Shown in pieces: positions 54,468 through 62,852 of a stretch of 64,000 bases of DNA; the stretch's first letter is position 1, and each line of letters begins with the position of its first letter. The notes under the pieces are model-generated. The model searched no databases, was not told the DNA's origin, and worked only from the letters and a program-made list of their open reading frames with translations. The DNA is from an uncultured Paracoccaceae bacterium. GTDB taxonomy: Bacteria > Pseudomonadota > Alphaproteobacteria > Rhodobacterales > Rhodobacteraceae. Made by a program: the position numbers and the translations under genes. The stretch is taken from the NCBI GenBank assembly GCA_951812305.1, contig CATOSB010000011.1, positions 124,001 to 188,000 on the forward strand, written 5' to 3'.

Positions 54468-55567
54468 GCCGCCACACGATGCGCGGCGGGATCGAATGTC
54501 GGGGCGTTCGACCCAACCAGCGCGTTCAGGAGAAAACCGATATTTTGGACGGGTTTCTCGTTCTTGATATGGCGTTCGATCAAATGTTTGGTCTGACCGC
54601 CGCGATCCGGCACTTTGCGAACCAGTGGCGGAACAGCGTTTCCGCCTGCCAATTCGGGGAACAGAGCGAGGATCTCCTTCCGCGCTTCAGGCCCGACAGC
54701 GGCCAGCGCCTCTGGCCCGGTATAAAGCGATTCCGTCACCGCGCCGTCGGACAACACAAGGTGATGCGCGTCCAGAAGGAAGTGGAAATAGTCAACCGAT
54801 TGGATGTCGTGATCCACTGACACTCCCGGAAGTCCGGTGAGTTTTATCGCCGGAACCAGCACATCAGGTAAATCAAACATGCGCCGCACGATTTTTGAGC
54901 GCAGCAGAATGCGATGCTGTGGCGACACGACAAGGTCTTGCGTCGGGATGTTCGGACCCAGCGCACCTGCGGCAATTCGGATCGGGCGCAGATTTGCGTT
55001 CATGCGCAATACGTTCTGGTCCAGGGATTTTGATCCCAGCCACCGAATTGGCCGAAACCCCTGGTCAAGAGTCATGACAAGATCGCCGACGCGAAGCTTT
55101 TCAACCGGCACCGTGCCGTCATCCGTTTCAATCAGCGTTCCGGCCACAAAACAGGGGACAAGGTCGTCATATTTCGCTGCGCCGTCCTTGGCCGCCGTAC
55201 CGAATGTGTAAACGACGGTGGGATCAAGCGGCGTGTCCGATACGATCAGCGTACCCAGCGGTGCGCCGCCATCGATTGCGAGGAAATAGATGGTGCCACT
55301 GGACCCGTCATCGCCCGTAAACGTCACGCTGTAACGCAGGTCGAGCGCGTCGCCGGTGCTGATACCGGTTGCTGTGCTGGCGGTTACGTCCTGATCCTTG
55401 TTATCCGCTGAATCCGTTCCATCGGCATCACCGAACACGTCGTCGCCCGAACCATTGGAATCATCAATGGTTACCTGACCGGCAACGCCAATACGAAAAT
55501 CGCCCACATGGGGGTCTGTCGTGTCCCCTTTGGTGATCTCGTAAACGAGTACGGTTTCGAGTGGCAT
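54464..55567 (-). CDS. Hint-domain protein
   Basis: 367 residues. The N-terminal half is an Asp/Gly/Thr-rich secreted-type domain without a usual signal peptide (TIDDSNGSGDDVFGDADG). The second half is a Hint_2 (Hedgehog/intein) domain beginning CFVAGTLIETDDGTVPVEKL at Cys139, with the SPQHRIL histidine. Such proteins are numerous in Rhodobacterales; export by type I secretion is suspected. It separates uraH from puuD and is not obviously part of purine catabolism. Confidence 0.85.
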   Translation of the reverse strand: MPLETVLVYEITKGDTTDPHVGDFRIGVAGQVTIDDSNGSGDDVFGDADGTDSADNKDQDVTASTATGISTGDALDLRYSVTFTGDDGSSGTIYFLAIDGGAPLGTLIVSDTPLDPTVVYTFGTAAKDGAAKYDDLVPCFVAGTLIETDDGTVPVEKLRVGDLVMTLDQGFRPIRWLGSKSLDQNVLRMNANLRPIRIAAGALGPNIPTQDLVVSPQHRILLRSKIVRRMFDLPDVLVPAIKLTGLPGVSVDHDIQSVDYFHFLLDAHHLVLSDGAVTESLYTGPEALAAVGPEARKEILALFPELAGGNAVPPLVRKVPDRGGQTKHLIERHIKNEKPVQNIGFLLNALVGSNAPTFDPAAHRVAA

Positions 55568-55853
55568 TGCTCCGCTCTTTTCAGCCTTACCTCGTGCGAC
55601 CCACGCTTTTCACGCTTTTGAAGGGCGGCATCTTTGGCGGTCAGGTTGCCGGCAAAGAATGGTTTATGGTTGATGCTTCTTGGACGATTTTGGGGCATCT
55701 CCGGCGAATGATCCGGAATTTTGCCCTGATATCCCTACGGGGGCGGGCGAATTCCGTCGGATAGAGACCGATGAAGGCGTGAGCGAAATTTGCGCCCTTG
55801 ATCTGGGAATCTTCTGAGGACAGTGTGTGGTCCAAGACGATACCGGAGGGGAA

Positions 55854-57068
55854 ATGCTGGATTGGGTGATCTTCGTCAGCTGGGCAGAATTTGCCGTCCG
55901 CTGGCTGCACGTGATTACGGCAATGGCCTGGATAGGGTCGTCGTTTTACTTCATCGCGCTTGACCTCGGCCTGTTCCGTGACCGCGAAATCGGCGACGCG
56001 GATGGCGAAGAATGGCAGGTGCATGGCGGCGGGTTTTACCACATTCAGAAATACCTCGTCGCGCCGAAGGAAATGCCCGAACATCTGGTGTGGTTCAAAT
56101 GGGAAAGCTATACCACATGGCTTTCCGGTGCGGCACTTTTGATCCTTGTCTATTGGGCGGGGGCGGAACTTTACCTGATTGACGCCAACAAGGCCGAATT
56201 GTCGATCTGGCAGGGTGTTTTGATTTCTGCGGCGTCGCTTACCGTGGGCTGGCTGGTCTATGATCTGCTTTGCAAATCAGGATTGTCGGAGCGCCCAACG
56301 GGGTTGATGATCCTGCTGTTTGTTTTACTGGTGGCGATGGGCTGGGGGTACAACCAGATCTTCACAGGCCGCGCGATGATGCTGCATCTCGGCGCCTTCA
56401 CGGCGACGATCATGACCGCGAATGTATTCCTGATCATCATTCCGAACCAGAAGATCGTTGTAGAGGATCTGAAGGCCGGACGCGCGCCGGATCCGAAATA
56501 CGGCAAGATCGCCAAGCTGCGGTCCACCCATAACAATTACCTGACTTTGCCGGTTATTTTCCTGATGCTGTCGAACCATTACCCGCTGTCATTTGCAACG
56601 AAATGGAACTGGGTCATTGCGGCGCTGGTGTTCCTGATGGGCGTGACGATCCGGCACTATTTCAACTCGGTTCATGCCCGCAAAGGGCGCCCGGACTGGA
56701 CCTGGGGTGTAACGGTCATTTTGTTCCTGCTCATTTGCTGGCTTTCCACAGGTCCGCGGTTGGAGATGTCGGCGGAGGCGGCGACGAACCCGGCGGATAA
56801 CCGGTTCGTGCAGGCAGAGAACTTTGAACAGGTGCAGGATATCGTGCTGGGCCGCTGTTCGATGTGCCACGCGGCAGAGCCGGTCTGGGACGGGATGTTC
56901 TGGCCGCCAAAGGGCGTGATGCTGGATACGCCCGGACAGATCGCGAAACGGGCGCGCGAGATCTATCTGCATTCCGGCGTCAGCGACGCGATGCCACCGG
57001 CGAATGTGTCGTGGATGGAACCTGAGGAGCGTATCGTCATTCGCGACTGGTTCCGCGCGGCCAATTAA
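55854..57068 (+). CDS. puuD: Urate hydroxylase PuuD (membrane, cytochrome c-linked)
   Basis: 404 residues from ATG 55854 (GGAGGGG upstream). About eight membrane spans (VRWLHVITAMAWIGSSFYFIALDL first) with a C-terminal cytochrome c domain, heme motif CSMCH at 335-339. It oxidises urate to 5-hydroxyisourate and passes electrons to the respiratory chain rather than making peroxide. Upstream codons (MVQDDTGGE) are probably leader. Confidence 0.94.
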   Translation: MLDWVIFVSWAEFAVRWLHVITAMAWIGSSFYFIALDLGLFRDREIGDADGEEWQVHGGGFYHIQKYLVAPKEMPEHLVWFKWESYTTWLSGAALLILVYWAGAELYLIDANKAELSIWQGVLISAASLTVGWLVYDLLCKSGLSERPTGLMILLFVLLVAMGWGYNQIFTGRAMMLHLGAFTATIMTANVFLIIIPNQKIVVEDLKAGRAPDPKYGKIAKLRSTHNNYLTLPVIFLMLSNHYPLSFATKWNWVIAALVFLMGVTIRHYFNSVHARKGRPDWTWGVTVILFLLICWLSTGPRLEMSAEAATNPADNRFVQAENFEQVQDIVLGRCSMCHAAEPVWDGMFWPPKGVMLDTPGQIAKRAREIYLHSGVSDAMPPANVSWMEPEERIVIRDWFRAAN

Positions 57069-57078
57069 CAGGTTATGT

Positions 57079-57138
57079 TTCGCATGCGAAACAATTGACC
57101 AAATGGTCAAAATTTTACGTTTATTTACAGCGTGTTAA
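57079..57138 (+). promoter_or_regulatory. Composite conserved motif, right copy
   Basis: TTTCGCATGCGAAA (a perfect palindrome), TTGACCAAATGGTCAA (inverted arms TTGACC/GGTCAA), TTTATTTACAG and TGTTAACC follow each other. The blocks match 49794-49852. TTTA-N7-TTAAC is one base from a CtrA box. It lies between convergent genes, so if it is a promoter its transcript is unknown. Confidence 0.55.
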
Positions 57139-57178
57139 CCATTTGTTGGGCCAATCGAAACATCGCCCCAAAACCACT

Positions 57179-58372
57179 TCACAACAATTGCAGCAATTCC
57201 CGCGTTGGCCATGCGTCCGCCGGCAGACCAAGGCGCAACTGTTCCGCCCGCACGGCGGCACGGGTGCCCGCGCCGAGAATGCCATCGATCTTGCCGACAT
57301 TATGGCCACGCGCGGCGAGCTTTTGTTGCAGGGCCTTCATCTGTCCATCGGACAAAAGCGGGTCGGGATTGCCAGCGTCGTAGATTGGCGCGCCGGACAG
57401 CCGTGTAGCGAAATAGGCGGCAGTGGCGACGTAGACGAAGCTTTGGTTCCACTCAAACAGCGTCTGATAGTTTGGATAGGCCATGAACGCGGGGCCTTTG
57501 CGGCCCATCGGGATAACGATCGAGCCGCTCAGGCTGCTGCCCTCCCACGTCCCGGACCGGGGTTTGACGCCCAAACTGGCCCATTGGCTGACCGGTTTGG
57601 TGGATGCGATCCCTGTATCCTCCCACGGAAGATTGCCGGGAAGAACGACTTCCTGCAGCCACGGCTGCCCGGGCTGCCAGCCAAACCCGCGCAGCATATT
57701 TGCACCCGAGAACAGCGCGTCGGCGGTGGAAGTTTTCAACGTGATCCTGCCGTCGCCATCGCCGTCGATGCCGCGTTCGAGGATGTCCTTGGGCAACATC
57801 TGAACCATACCGATCTCTCCGGCCCACGCGCCGGTTACGTCGGTCGACATGTTGCCCTGCTCGTATAGCTTCAGCGCTGCAAATACCTGTGGCTGGAACA
57901 GTTCCGGGCGGCGGCAATCATGGCTTAGCGTCATCAGCGCGCTGACGGTGTTGAAGTTGCCCTGCACCGCGCCGTAATCGGTTTCAAACGCCCAGAATGA
58001 CAGCAGGATGCCCCGCGGCACGCCAAGGTCGCGTTCGATGGCGCTGAATATGCTGTTGAACTTTTTGGAGTTTGAGCGACCGGAATTGATGCGGTTCTGG
58101 CTGATAAGTTTGCGGGTGAAATCAATGAAGCTCGATTTGAAAATGCCCTGGCGTCGGTCGGCGGCAAGCACCTTCTTGTCAAGCCGGGCAGCGGCAAAGA
58201 AGCGGTCAGCGGCGGATTGGGATATCCCCTGACGCAGCCCTTCGGCCTTCATCTTCGCGACGAAATTGCCAAAACCTCCACCACATTGAACATAAAGTTT
58301 GCCCTCGCCGCCTGCGGCCAGCGCGGCCGACGTCGATATCAAAAAAAGCGTAGCTGCCAGAATGAACCGCAT
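57179..58372 (-). CDS. Lytic murein transglycosylase, MltB type
   Basis: 397 residues with a signal peptide (MRFILAATLFLISTSAALA), an SLT_2 catalytic domain (GVPRGILLSFWAFETDYGAVQGNFN with catalytic Glu; GEIGMVQMLPKDIL) and a C-terminal peptidoglycan-binding domain (SDGQMKALQQKLAARGHNVGKIDGILG). It cleaves glycan strands in the periplasm. Confidence 0.94.
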   Translation of the reverse strand: MRFILAATLFLISTSAALAAGGEGKLYVQCGGGFGNFVAKMKAEGLRQGISQSAADRFFAAARLDKKVLAADRRQGIFKSSFIDFTRKLISQNRINSGRSNSKKFNSIFSAIERDLGVPRGILLSFWAFETDYGAVQGNFNTVSALMTLSHDCRRPELFQPQVFAALKLYEQGNMSTDVTGAWAGEIGMVQMLPKDILERGIDGDGDGRITLKTSTADALFSGANMLRGFGWQPGQPWLQEVVLPGNLPWEDTGIASTKPVSQWASLGVKPRSGTWEGSSLSGSIVIPMGRKGPAFMAYPNYQTLFEWNQSFVYVATAAYFATRLSGAPIYDAGNPDPLLSDGQMKALQQKLAARGHNVGKIDGILGAGTRAAVRAEQLRLGLPADAWPTRELLQLL

Positions 58373-58473
58373 TAGACCCTCAACCGAATTTTGGAACCAT
58401 ATTGTTTGACGTGGTGTTTAGGGGATTTGCTTGGCGGGGTGAATCAAATTTCCTGTGTAACTGCGCTACGTTG

Positions 58474-59397
58474 TCAAAAAGCGGTTGAGGCTGTGCCAAT
58501 CAGCAAGGCGATTCCAAGGAACAAAACCCATCCGGTCCAGAGCCCGCGAATTGCGGCGACAATTTCTTCGGGGCCGATCTGGGTTGCGCCGGTTGGGTTG
58601 ACGAATGGGTAATCCTTAAGCTTTCCGTCATACATTCTGGGACCCGCCAGCGCGACATTGATTGCGCGTGACAATGCGGCCTCGGGCCATCCGGCATTGG
58701 GCGAACGGTGCAGTTTGGCGTCGCGCACGATCTCGTGCCAGCAATCCAATAGCCCAAAACCAACTGCGAACAGCAACGCGGTCAGCCGTGCAGGAACCCA
58801 GTTCAGTAGATCGTCAAGCCGCGCGGCGGCCCAGCCGAAATCCTCATAACGGGCATTGCGGTAACCGATCATGCTGTCGGCGGTGTTGGTGATTTTGTAG
58901 ACCAGAAGCCCGGGCAAACCGAACAACAGAAACCAGAATGCCGGGGCGACAACGCCGTCAGAGAAATTTTCCGCCGCGCTTTCGATAGCGGCGCGGGAGA
59001 CATCTGGTGCTGCCATTTGCGCGGTGTCGCGGCCAACGATCCGGGCGACGGCGATCCTTCCGTCGGCCACAGACAGCCTCAGGGCATCAGCCACCGCGGC
59101 AACATGATCGATCAGGCTGCGATGCGCGATCAGGATGGCCGCGAGGACCAATTCGAAGACCCAACCAAACGGCAATGCTGCAATCAGGCAACCAGCGACA
59201 GCCGCAGCGACCACGAGCAGGGCGATGGCGACCATCCCCTTGGCGCGGCGGTCCTTTTTCCTGTTGAGCCGGGCGTCAAGCCATTCGATTGCTTTCCCCA
59301 TAAGCACCACGGGATGCGTGATGCGCGACCAAAGCCAATTTGGTTCGCCCAAAAGCGAGTCAAGCAACAGCGCGGCAACCAGCAGGAATGCGTTCAT
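58474..59397 (-). CDS. cobD: Adenosylcobinamide-phosphate synthase
   Basis: 307 residues with about five membrane spans and the CbiB/CobD pattern LLLDSLLGEPNWLWSRITHPVVLMG, NFSDGVVAPAFW and PEAALSRAINVALAGP. It attaches aminopropanol to adenosylcobyric acid. I chose ATG 59397; a GTG at 59406 is possible. It opens the reverse strand part of the cobalamin cluster with DUF1636 24 bp upstream. Confidence 0.93.
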   Translation of the reverse strand: MNAFLLVAALLLDSLLGEPNWLWSRITHPVVLMGKAIEWLDARLNRKKDRRAKGMVAIALLVVAAAVAGCLIAALPFGWVFELVLAAILIAHRSLIDHVAAVADALRLSVADGRIAVARIVGRDTAQMAAPDVSRAAIESAAENFSDGVVAPAFWFLLFGLPGLLVYKITNTADSMIGYRNARYEDFGWAAARLDDLLNWVPARLTALLFAVGFGLLDCWHEIVRDAKLHRSPNAGWPEAALSRAINVALAGPRMYDGKLKDYPFVNPTGATQIGPEEIVAAIRGLWTGWVLFLGIALLIGTASTAF

Positions 59398-59421
59398 CGA
59401 AAGCACTGCCTTTGCACCGCG

Positions 59422-59796
59422 TTATTCCTTGGGCAATGGCGGATGGCGGGTCACGAAATGCCCCTTTATCGCCTGCGGCCATTGGCGATAGGGAATCTGA
59501 CCCGACGTGCTTTCGGAATGCAATTCGGCATAGTCGACAATGCCTTGAGCAGCTTCTTGTGTCGGTTCGAAATTGCCGATTGTATAGGTCTGCTTGTCCG
59601 CCGCCTGTATCGACACGTTGCATCCATGTGTGCAGCCCATAAGGCAGGAATGCCGGCGGGTTTTGACGTTCGGGTGCTCTGGTTTCACAAGAACCTCGAC
59701 TTCGGCGGCAAGCCGTTCACCATCGGTCAACGACATGTCGCCGCTTTCCCACTCCTCGCGTTTGCAGGTATCGCAAATGGTGATCCAGGTTGTCAT
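59422..59796 (-). CDS. DUF1636-family protein
   Basis: 124 residues. It contains two cysteine groups (ICDTCKREEW near the start and SCLMGCTHGCNV in the middle) that could bind a metal or iron-sulphur centre. The family is regularly found in cobalamin gene clusters, but no role is known to me. It is co-directional with cobD. ATG 59796 is preferred over the upstream open codons. Confidence 0.85.
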   Translation of the reverse strand: MTTWITICDTCKREEWESGDMSLTDGERLAAEVEVLVKPEHPNVKTRRHSCLMGCTHGCNVSIQAADKQTYTIGNFEPTQEAAQGIVDYAELHSESTSGQIPYRQWPQAIKGHFVTRHPPLPKE

Positions 59797-59880
59797 TTCA
59801 CGCTCCGCAGTTGCCGCCTTCAACCGCAATGCGCGGAAAACCGCAAGTCCGCAGTCTCGTTAACGACTGGTGCCGTTTCG

Positions 59881-59896
59881 TTAACGGACTGTTAAC
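59881..59896 (+). promoter_or_regulatory. CtrA-binding box
   Basis: TTAACGGACTGTTAAC matches the consensus TTAA-N7-TTAAC exactly. It is 75 bp before the start of a response-regulator gene. A further GTTAAC half site lies near 59859. CtrA controls motility and gene-transfer-agent genes in Rhodobacterales, so this gene may belong to its regulon. Confidence 0.6.
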
Positions 59897-59970
59897 AAAT
59901 CCTGAACTATTCGTTTACTAACGGTTACGAAGCCTGGGGATTGCTTGGTGCCCGAAAATCCGGAGGAGTC

Positions 59971-60333
59971 ATGAAAGTCTTAATTGTTGAGAGTAATCCG
60001 GAACTTGCAAACATCTGGTCCGGCCATCTTTCGCGGGGCGGCTCTGACGTTCAGATTGCTTTGAACGAGGCTGAAGCCGTAGAGATTCTTGGCGATCAAA
60101 GTTTCGATATCATCGTGATGGATCTGGTTCTGGATCATGGCAGCGCCTTTGCCGTAGCGGACTTTGCCAGTTACAGGCGCCCCGAGGCGCGCGTCATTTT
60201 CGTAACCGACACGTCATTCTTTTCAGACGGCTCGATCTTTCAGCACATTCCGAACGCCTGCGCGTTTCTGCCTGCGGCCACCTCACCCGAAGACCTTCAG
60301 GCCGTCATCGACCATTATGGGATGGCACATTAG
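59971..60333 (+). CDS. Single-domain response regulator, atypical
   Basis: 120 residues after GGAGGA. Receiver fold with the phospho-acceptor Asp51 (IIVMDLVLD), but the acidic pair near the N-terminus is reduced to Glu7 (IVESNP) and the conserved Lys before the C-terminal helix is missing (CAFLPAATSPED). Phosphorylation may be weak or absent. There is no output domain. Its stop overlaps that of the convergent GST gene. Confidence 0.85.
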   Translation: MKVLIVESNPELANIWSGHLSRGGSDVQIALNEAEAVEILGDQSFDIIVMDLVLDHGSAFAVADFASYRRPEARVIFVTDTSFFSDGSIFQHIPNACAFLPAATSPEDLQAVIDHYGMAH

Positions 60334-61304
60334 CGCGTCGTCGGCGCGTTCCAGTCCAGCACCGGATTGATCGGGATTATCCGGTGGGGATTTATGCTGT
60401 CATGGCTGTAGTGGTAATGCCGGACGATGTGGTCGAGATTCACGGTTTCTGCGACACCCGGCCATTGATAAAGTGCGCGGGTATAGTCCCACAGGTTGGG
60501 GTAATCGATGATCCGGCGGCGGTTACATTTGAAATGCAGGTGATAGACGCTGTCAAACCGCACAAGCGTCGGGAACAGCCGCCAATCGGCCTCGGTTAAT
60601 TGATCACCCATCAGGTATTTTGAGTTCGAAAGCCGGTCTTCCAGCCAATCGAGCGTATCGAAAAGCGCAGTGACGGCCTCGTCATACGCTTCTTGTGTTG
60701 TGGCAAAACCTGATTTGTAGACGCCGTTATTGAGCGTGCTGTAAATGCGGGCGTTAACCTCTTCGATCGCCTCGCGCTGGTCTTTGGGCCAGTAATCCTG
60801 ATTGTTGCCGGTCAGGCCATCAAAGGCCGAATTGAACATGCGGATGATTTCAGAGGATTCGTTGGACACAATGGTTTCGCGCTTTTTGTCCCAAAGGATC
60901 GGTACAGTGACGCGGCCGGATATTTTCGGGTCGGCTTTCAGATAGATGTCCCGCGCGAATTGCAATCCGTAAAGCGTGTCGCCGGTGGCCCCGGGGTAGT
61001 CCGCATCCAAGCTCCACCCCCCCCCGCTCATCATGTCAGGATGCACGACCGAAAAGTCGATCAGTTTGTCGAGCCCTTTCAACTTGCGGAAGATCAGCGT
61101 GCGGTGTGCCCAGGGACAGGCATAGGACACGTAGAGGTGATAACGATCTGCTTCGGCCTCAAACCCGCCTTCGCCCGACGGTCCGGCGGACCCGTCAGCC
61201 GTGATCCAGTTGCGAAACGCAGCCGTTGAGCGCACGAATTTTCCGCCGGTCGTCTTGGTATCATACCAGGTGTCGTGCCAGACGCCGTCAACCAGTTGTC
61301 CCAT
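60330..61304 (-). CDS. Glutathionyl-hydroquinone reductase / GST omega-like
   Basis: 324 residues from ATG 61304. The catalytic Cys is in SYACPWAHRTLIF, the mark of the YqjG/ECM4 family that removes glutathione from conjugated quinols. The C-terminal helical domain (LTEADWRLFPTLVRFDSVYHLHFKCN) agrees. The open frame continues upstream antisense to cbiX, which is not real. Confidence 0.93.
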   Translation of the reverse strand: MGQLVDGVWHDTWYDTKTTGGKFVRSTAAFRNWITADGSAGPSGEGGFEAEADRYHLYVSYACPWAHRTLIFRKLKGLDKLIDFSVVHPDMMSGGGWSLDADYPGATGDTLYGLQFARDIYLKADPKISGRVTVPILWDKKRETIVSNESSEIIRMFNSAFDGLTGNNQDYWPKDQREAIEEVNARIYSTLNNGVYKSGFATTQEAYDEAVTALFDTLDWLEDRLSNSKYLMGDQLTEADWRLFPTLVRFDSVYHLHFKCNRRRIIDYPNLWDYTRALYQWPGVAETVNLDHIVRHYHYSHDSINPHRIIPINPVLDWNAPTTR

Positions 61305-61598
61305 GTCAATTCTCCTTGCCTGAGTGCAACCTAGTCCCGTTCGTTTGGTGTTCCAACCTGACGGCACGCGCAGTTGGTCTGCACCAATGCGCAGAAGGTC
61401 GGAATTCATTGGCGGCAAGGCGCGATTGCGTTTGCGACTCGATTGCGCCTTGCCTATAGACAGCAACAGACGACGCCCCGAAACGGGGCCGGAGCGGAGC
61501 GCGCTTGGTCGGTCGACCCAAACAGGGGGCCAATAAGCGCATCGTCGGCAACAGCCTTCACCCGTTTGCGGCACCTTTCGGATATGGGAGGATGCGAA
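61305..61598 (+). promoter_or_regulatory. Structured leader before cbiX
   Basis: Divergent region between the GST and cbiX genes. On the + strand it has GGCAAGGCGC/GCGCCTTGCC (61414-61454), GCCCCG/CGGGGC (61475-61489) and GCGCTT/AAGCGC (61501-61540) enclosing GGTCGGTCGACC. The B12-box elements of a cobalamin riboswitch are not seen. The stems suggest a regulated 5' leader. Confidence 0.4.
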
Positions 61599-62792
61599 TT
61601 GGCAAAGACAGGTGTGATGATCTGCGGCCACGGCTCGCGAAGCGAAGCGGCGGTGGACGAATTCAAGGTGCTGGCCGAAAAGCTGCCCGCCTATCTGCCT
61701 GATGATTGGATGACCGATTATGGCTATCTGGAATTCGCAAATCCGGTCATTCGCGACGGTCTGGACAATCTGCGCAATGCGGGGTGCGAGCGTATTCTGG
61801 CGGTTCCGGGGATGCTGTTTGCGGCGATGCACGCCAAGAACGACATCCCCTCGGTTCTGAATTCCTATGCCGAAACCCATGGGATCGAGGTCAGCTATGG
61901 CCGCGAGTTGGGCGTCGATCCAAAGATGGTCGCCGCTGCGGGCGCACGGGTTCGGGAGGCCGTTGACCGGGCGAACGCCGAAAACGGCGACGTGCCGTTG
62001 CACGAAACCTGCCTTGTGGTCATCGGGCGGGGTGCATCGGATCCGGATGCCAACGCCAATGTCGCCAAAATTGCGCGGCTTTTATGGGAAGGCATGGGCT
62101 TTGGCTGGGGCGCGGTTGGGTATTCCGGCGTGACATTCCCGCTGGTCGAACCGACGCTGGAACATGTCGCGAAACTCGGCTATCGGCGCGTGATCGTCTT
62201 CCCGTATTTCATGTTCACCGGGATTTTGATCGACCGTATTTTCGGTTTCACTGATCGGGTAGCGGAGCGACATCCAGGTATAGAATTCGTCAAGGCGGGC
62301 TATCTGAACGACCATCCAAAAGTATTGGAGACTTTCGCCGAACGCATCCTCGAACAGGATGGCGGATCGCCGGTTCCAAATTGCGGAACCTGCCAATATC
62401 GCAACCTGATCTTGTCACACCCGGATGGCGGCCATCACCATATCTCGATTGATGACCGGAATGCCGGTCATCCGGCCCTGTCCGCCACACCGCCGCCCAC
62501 GTGCGTGATGTGCAAGTATCGCACCGAGGTGCTGGGCTTTGAGGCAGAGGTCGGTGCGGTGCAGGAGAGCCACCACCATCACGTTGAAGGACAAGACGCC
62601 TGCGCGCCGGGGTCCAACGTGTCTGACTGCGCATTCTGTGACACATTCTGTACCGGCGAGTGCCGTCTGCATCTGGTGGACCACCATCATCACGATCATG
62701 ACCACGACCACGATCACCACCATCATCACGCCACATACCCACATGCTGATCACCCGCTTGGGCCCGAAAGTGCGCGGCGTGTCCGTGGTTAG
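61599..62792 (+). CDS. cbiX: Sirohydrochlorin cobaltochelatase-like CbiX with His-rich tail
   Basis: 397 residues from a TTG at 61599, six bases after GGGAGG; an ATG at 61584 is in frame. The chelatase core (MICGHGSRS with active His11; YLEFANPVIRDGL; VFPYFMFTGILIDRI) fills about residues 1-265. The tail has CxxC pairs (NCGTC, CVMC, CAFC) and long His/Asp runs (DHHHHDHDHDHDHHHHH). It inserts cobalt early in B12 synthesis; tail residues may store metal or bind an iron-sulphur cluster, as in Bacillus CbiX. Confidence 0.9.
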   Translation: MAKTGVMICGHGSRSEAAVDEFKVLAEKLPAYLPDDWMTDYGYLEFANPVIRDGLDNLRNAGCERILAVPGMLFAAMHAKNDIPSVLNSYAETHGIEVSYGRELGVDPKMVAAAGARVREAVDRANAENGDVPLHETCLVVIGRGASDPDANANVAKIARLLWEGMGFGWGAVGYSGVTFPLVEPTLEHVAKLGYRRVIVFPYFMFTGILIDRIFGFTDRVAERHPGIEFVKAGYLNDHPKVLETFAERILEQDGGSPVPNCGTCQYRNLILSHPDGGHHHISIDDRNAGHPALSATPPPTCVMCKYRTEVLGFEAEVGAVQESHHHHVEGQDACAPGSNVSDCAFCDTFCTGECRLHLVDHHHHDHDHDHDHHHHHATYPHADHPLGPESARRVRG

Positions 62793-62852
62793 AGTGGCCT
62801 TCCCCCTGACCCCCCTCCCCTTGGGAGAGAGGTTCCAGCGGTTAGTGCTTGC

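Noticed and set aside
61320..61598. Cobalamin riboswitch before cbiX
   Set aside because: The conserved elements (GCCACTG and the B12 box) could not be found on the + strand; only generic stems are present, reported as a structured leader.
60330..62003. 557-residue frame as a fused glutathione transferase
   Set aside because: The first 230 codons run antisense to cbiX and have no family features; the conserved protein begins MGQLVDGVWHD at 61304.
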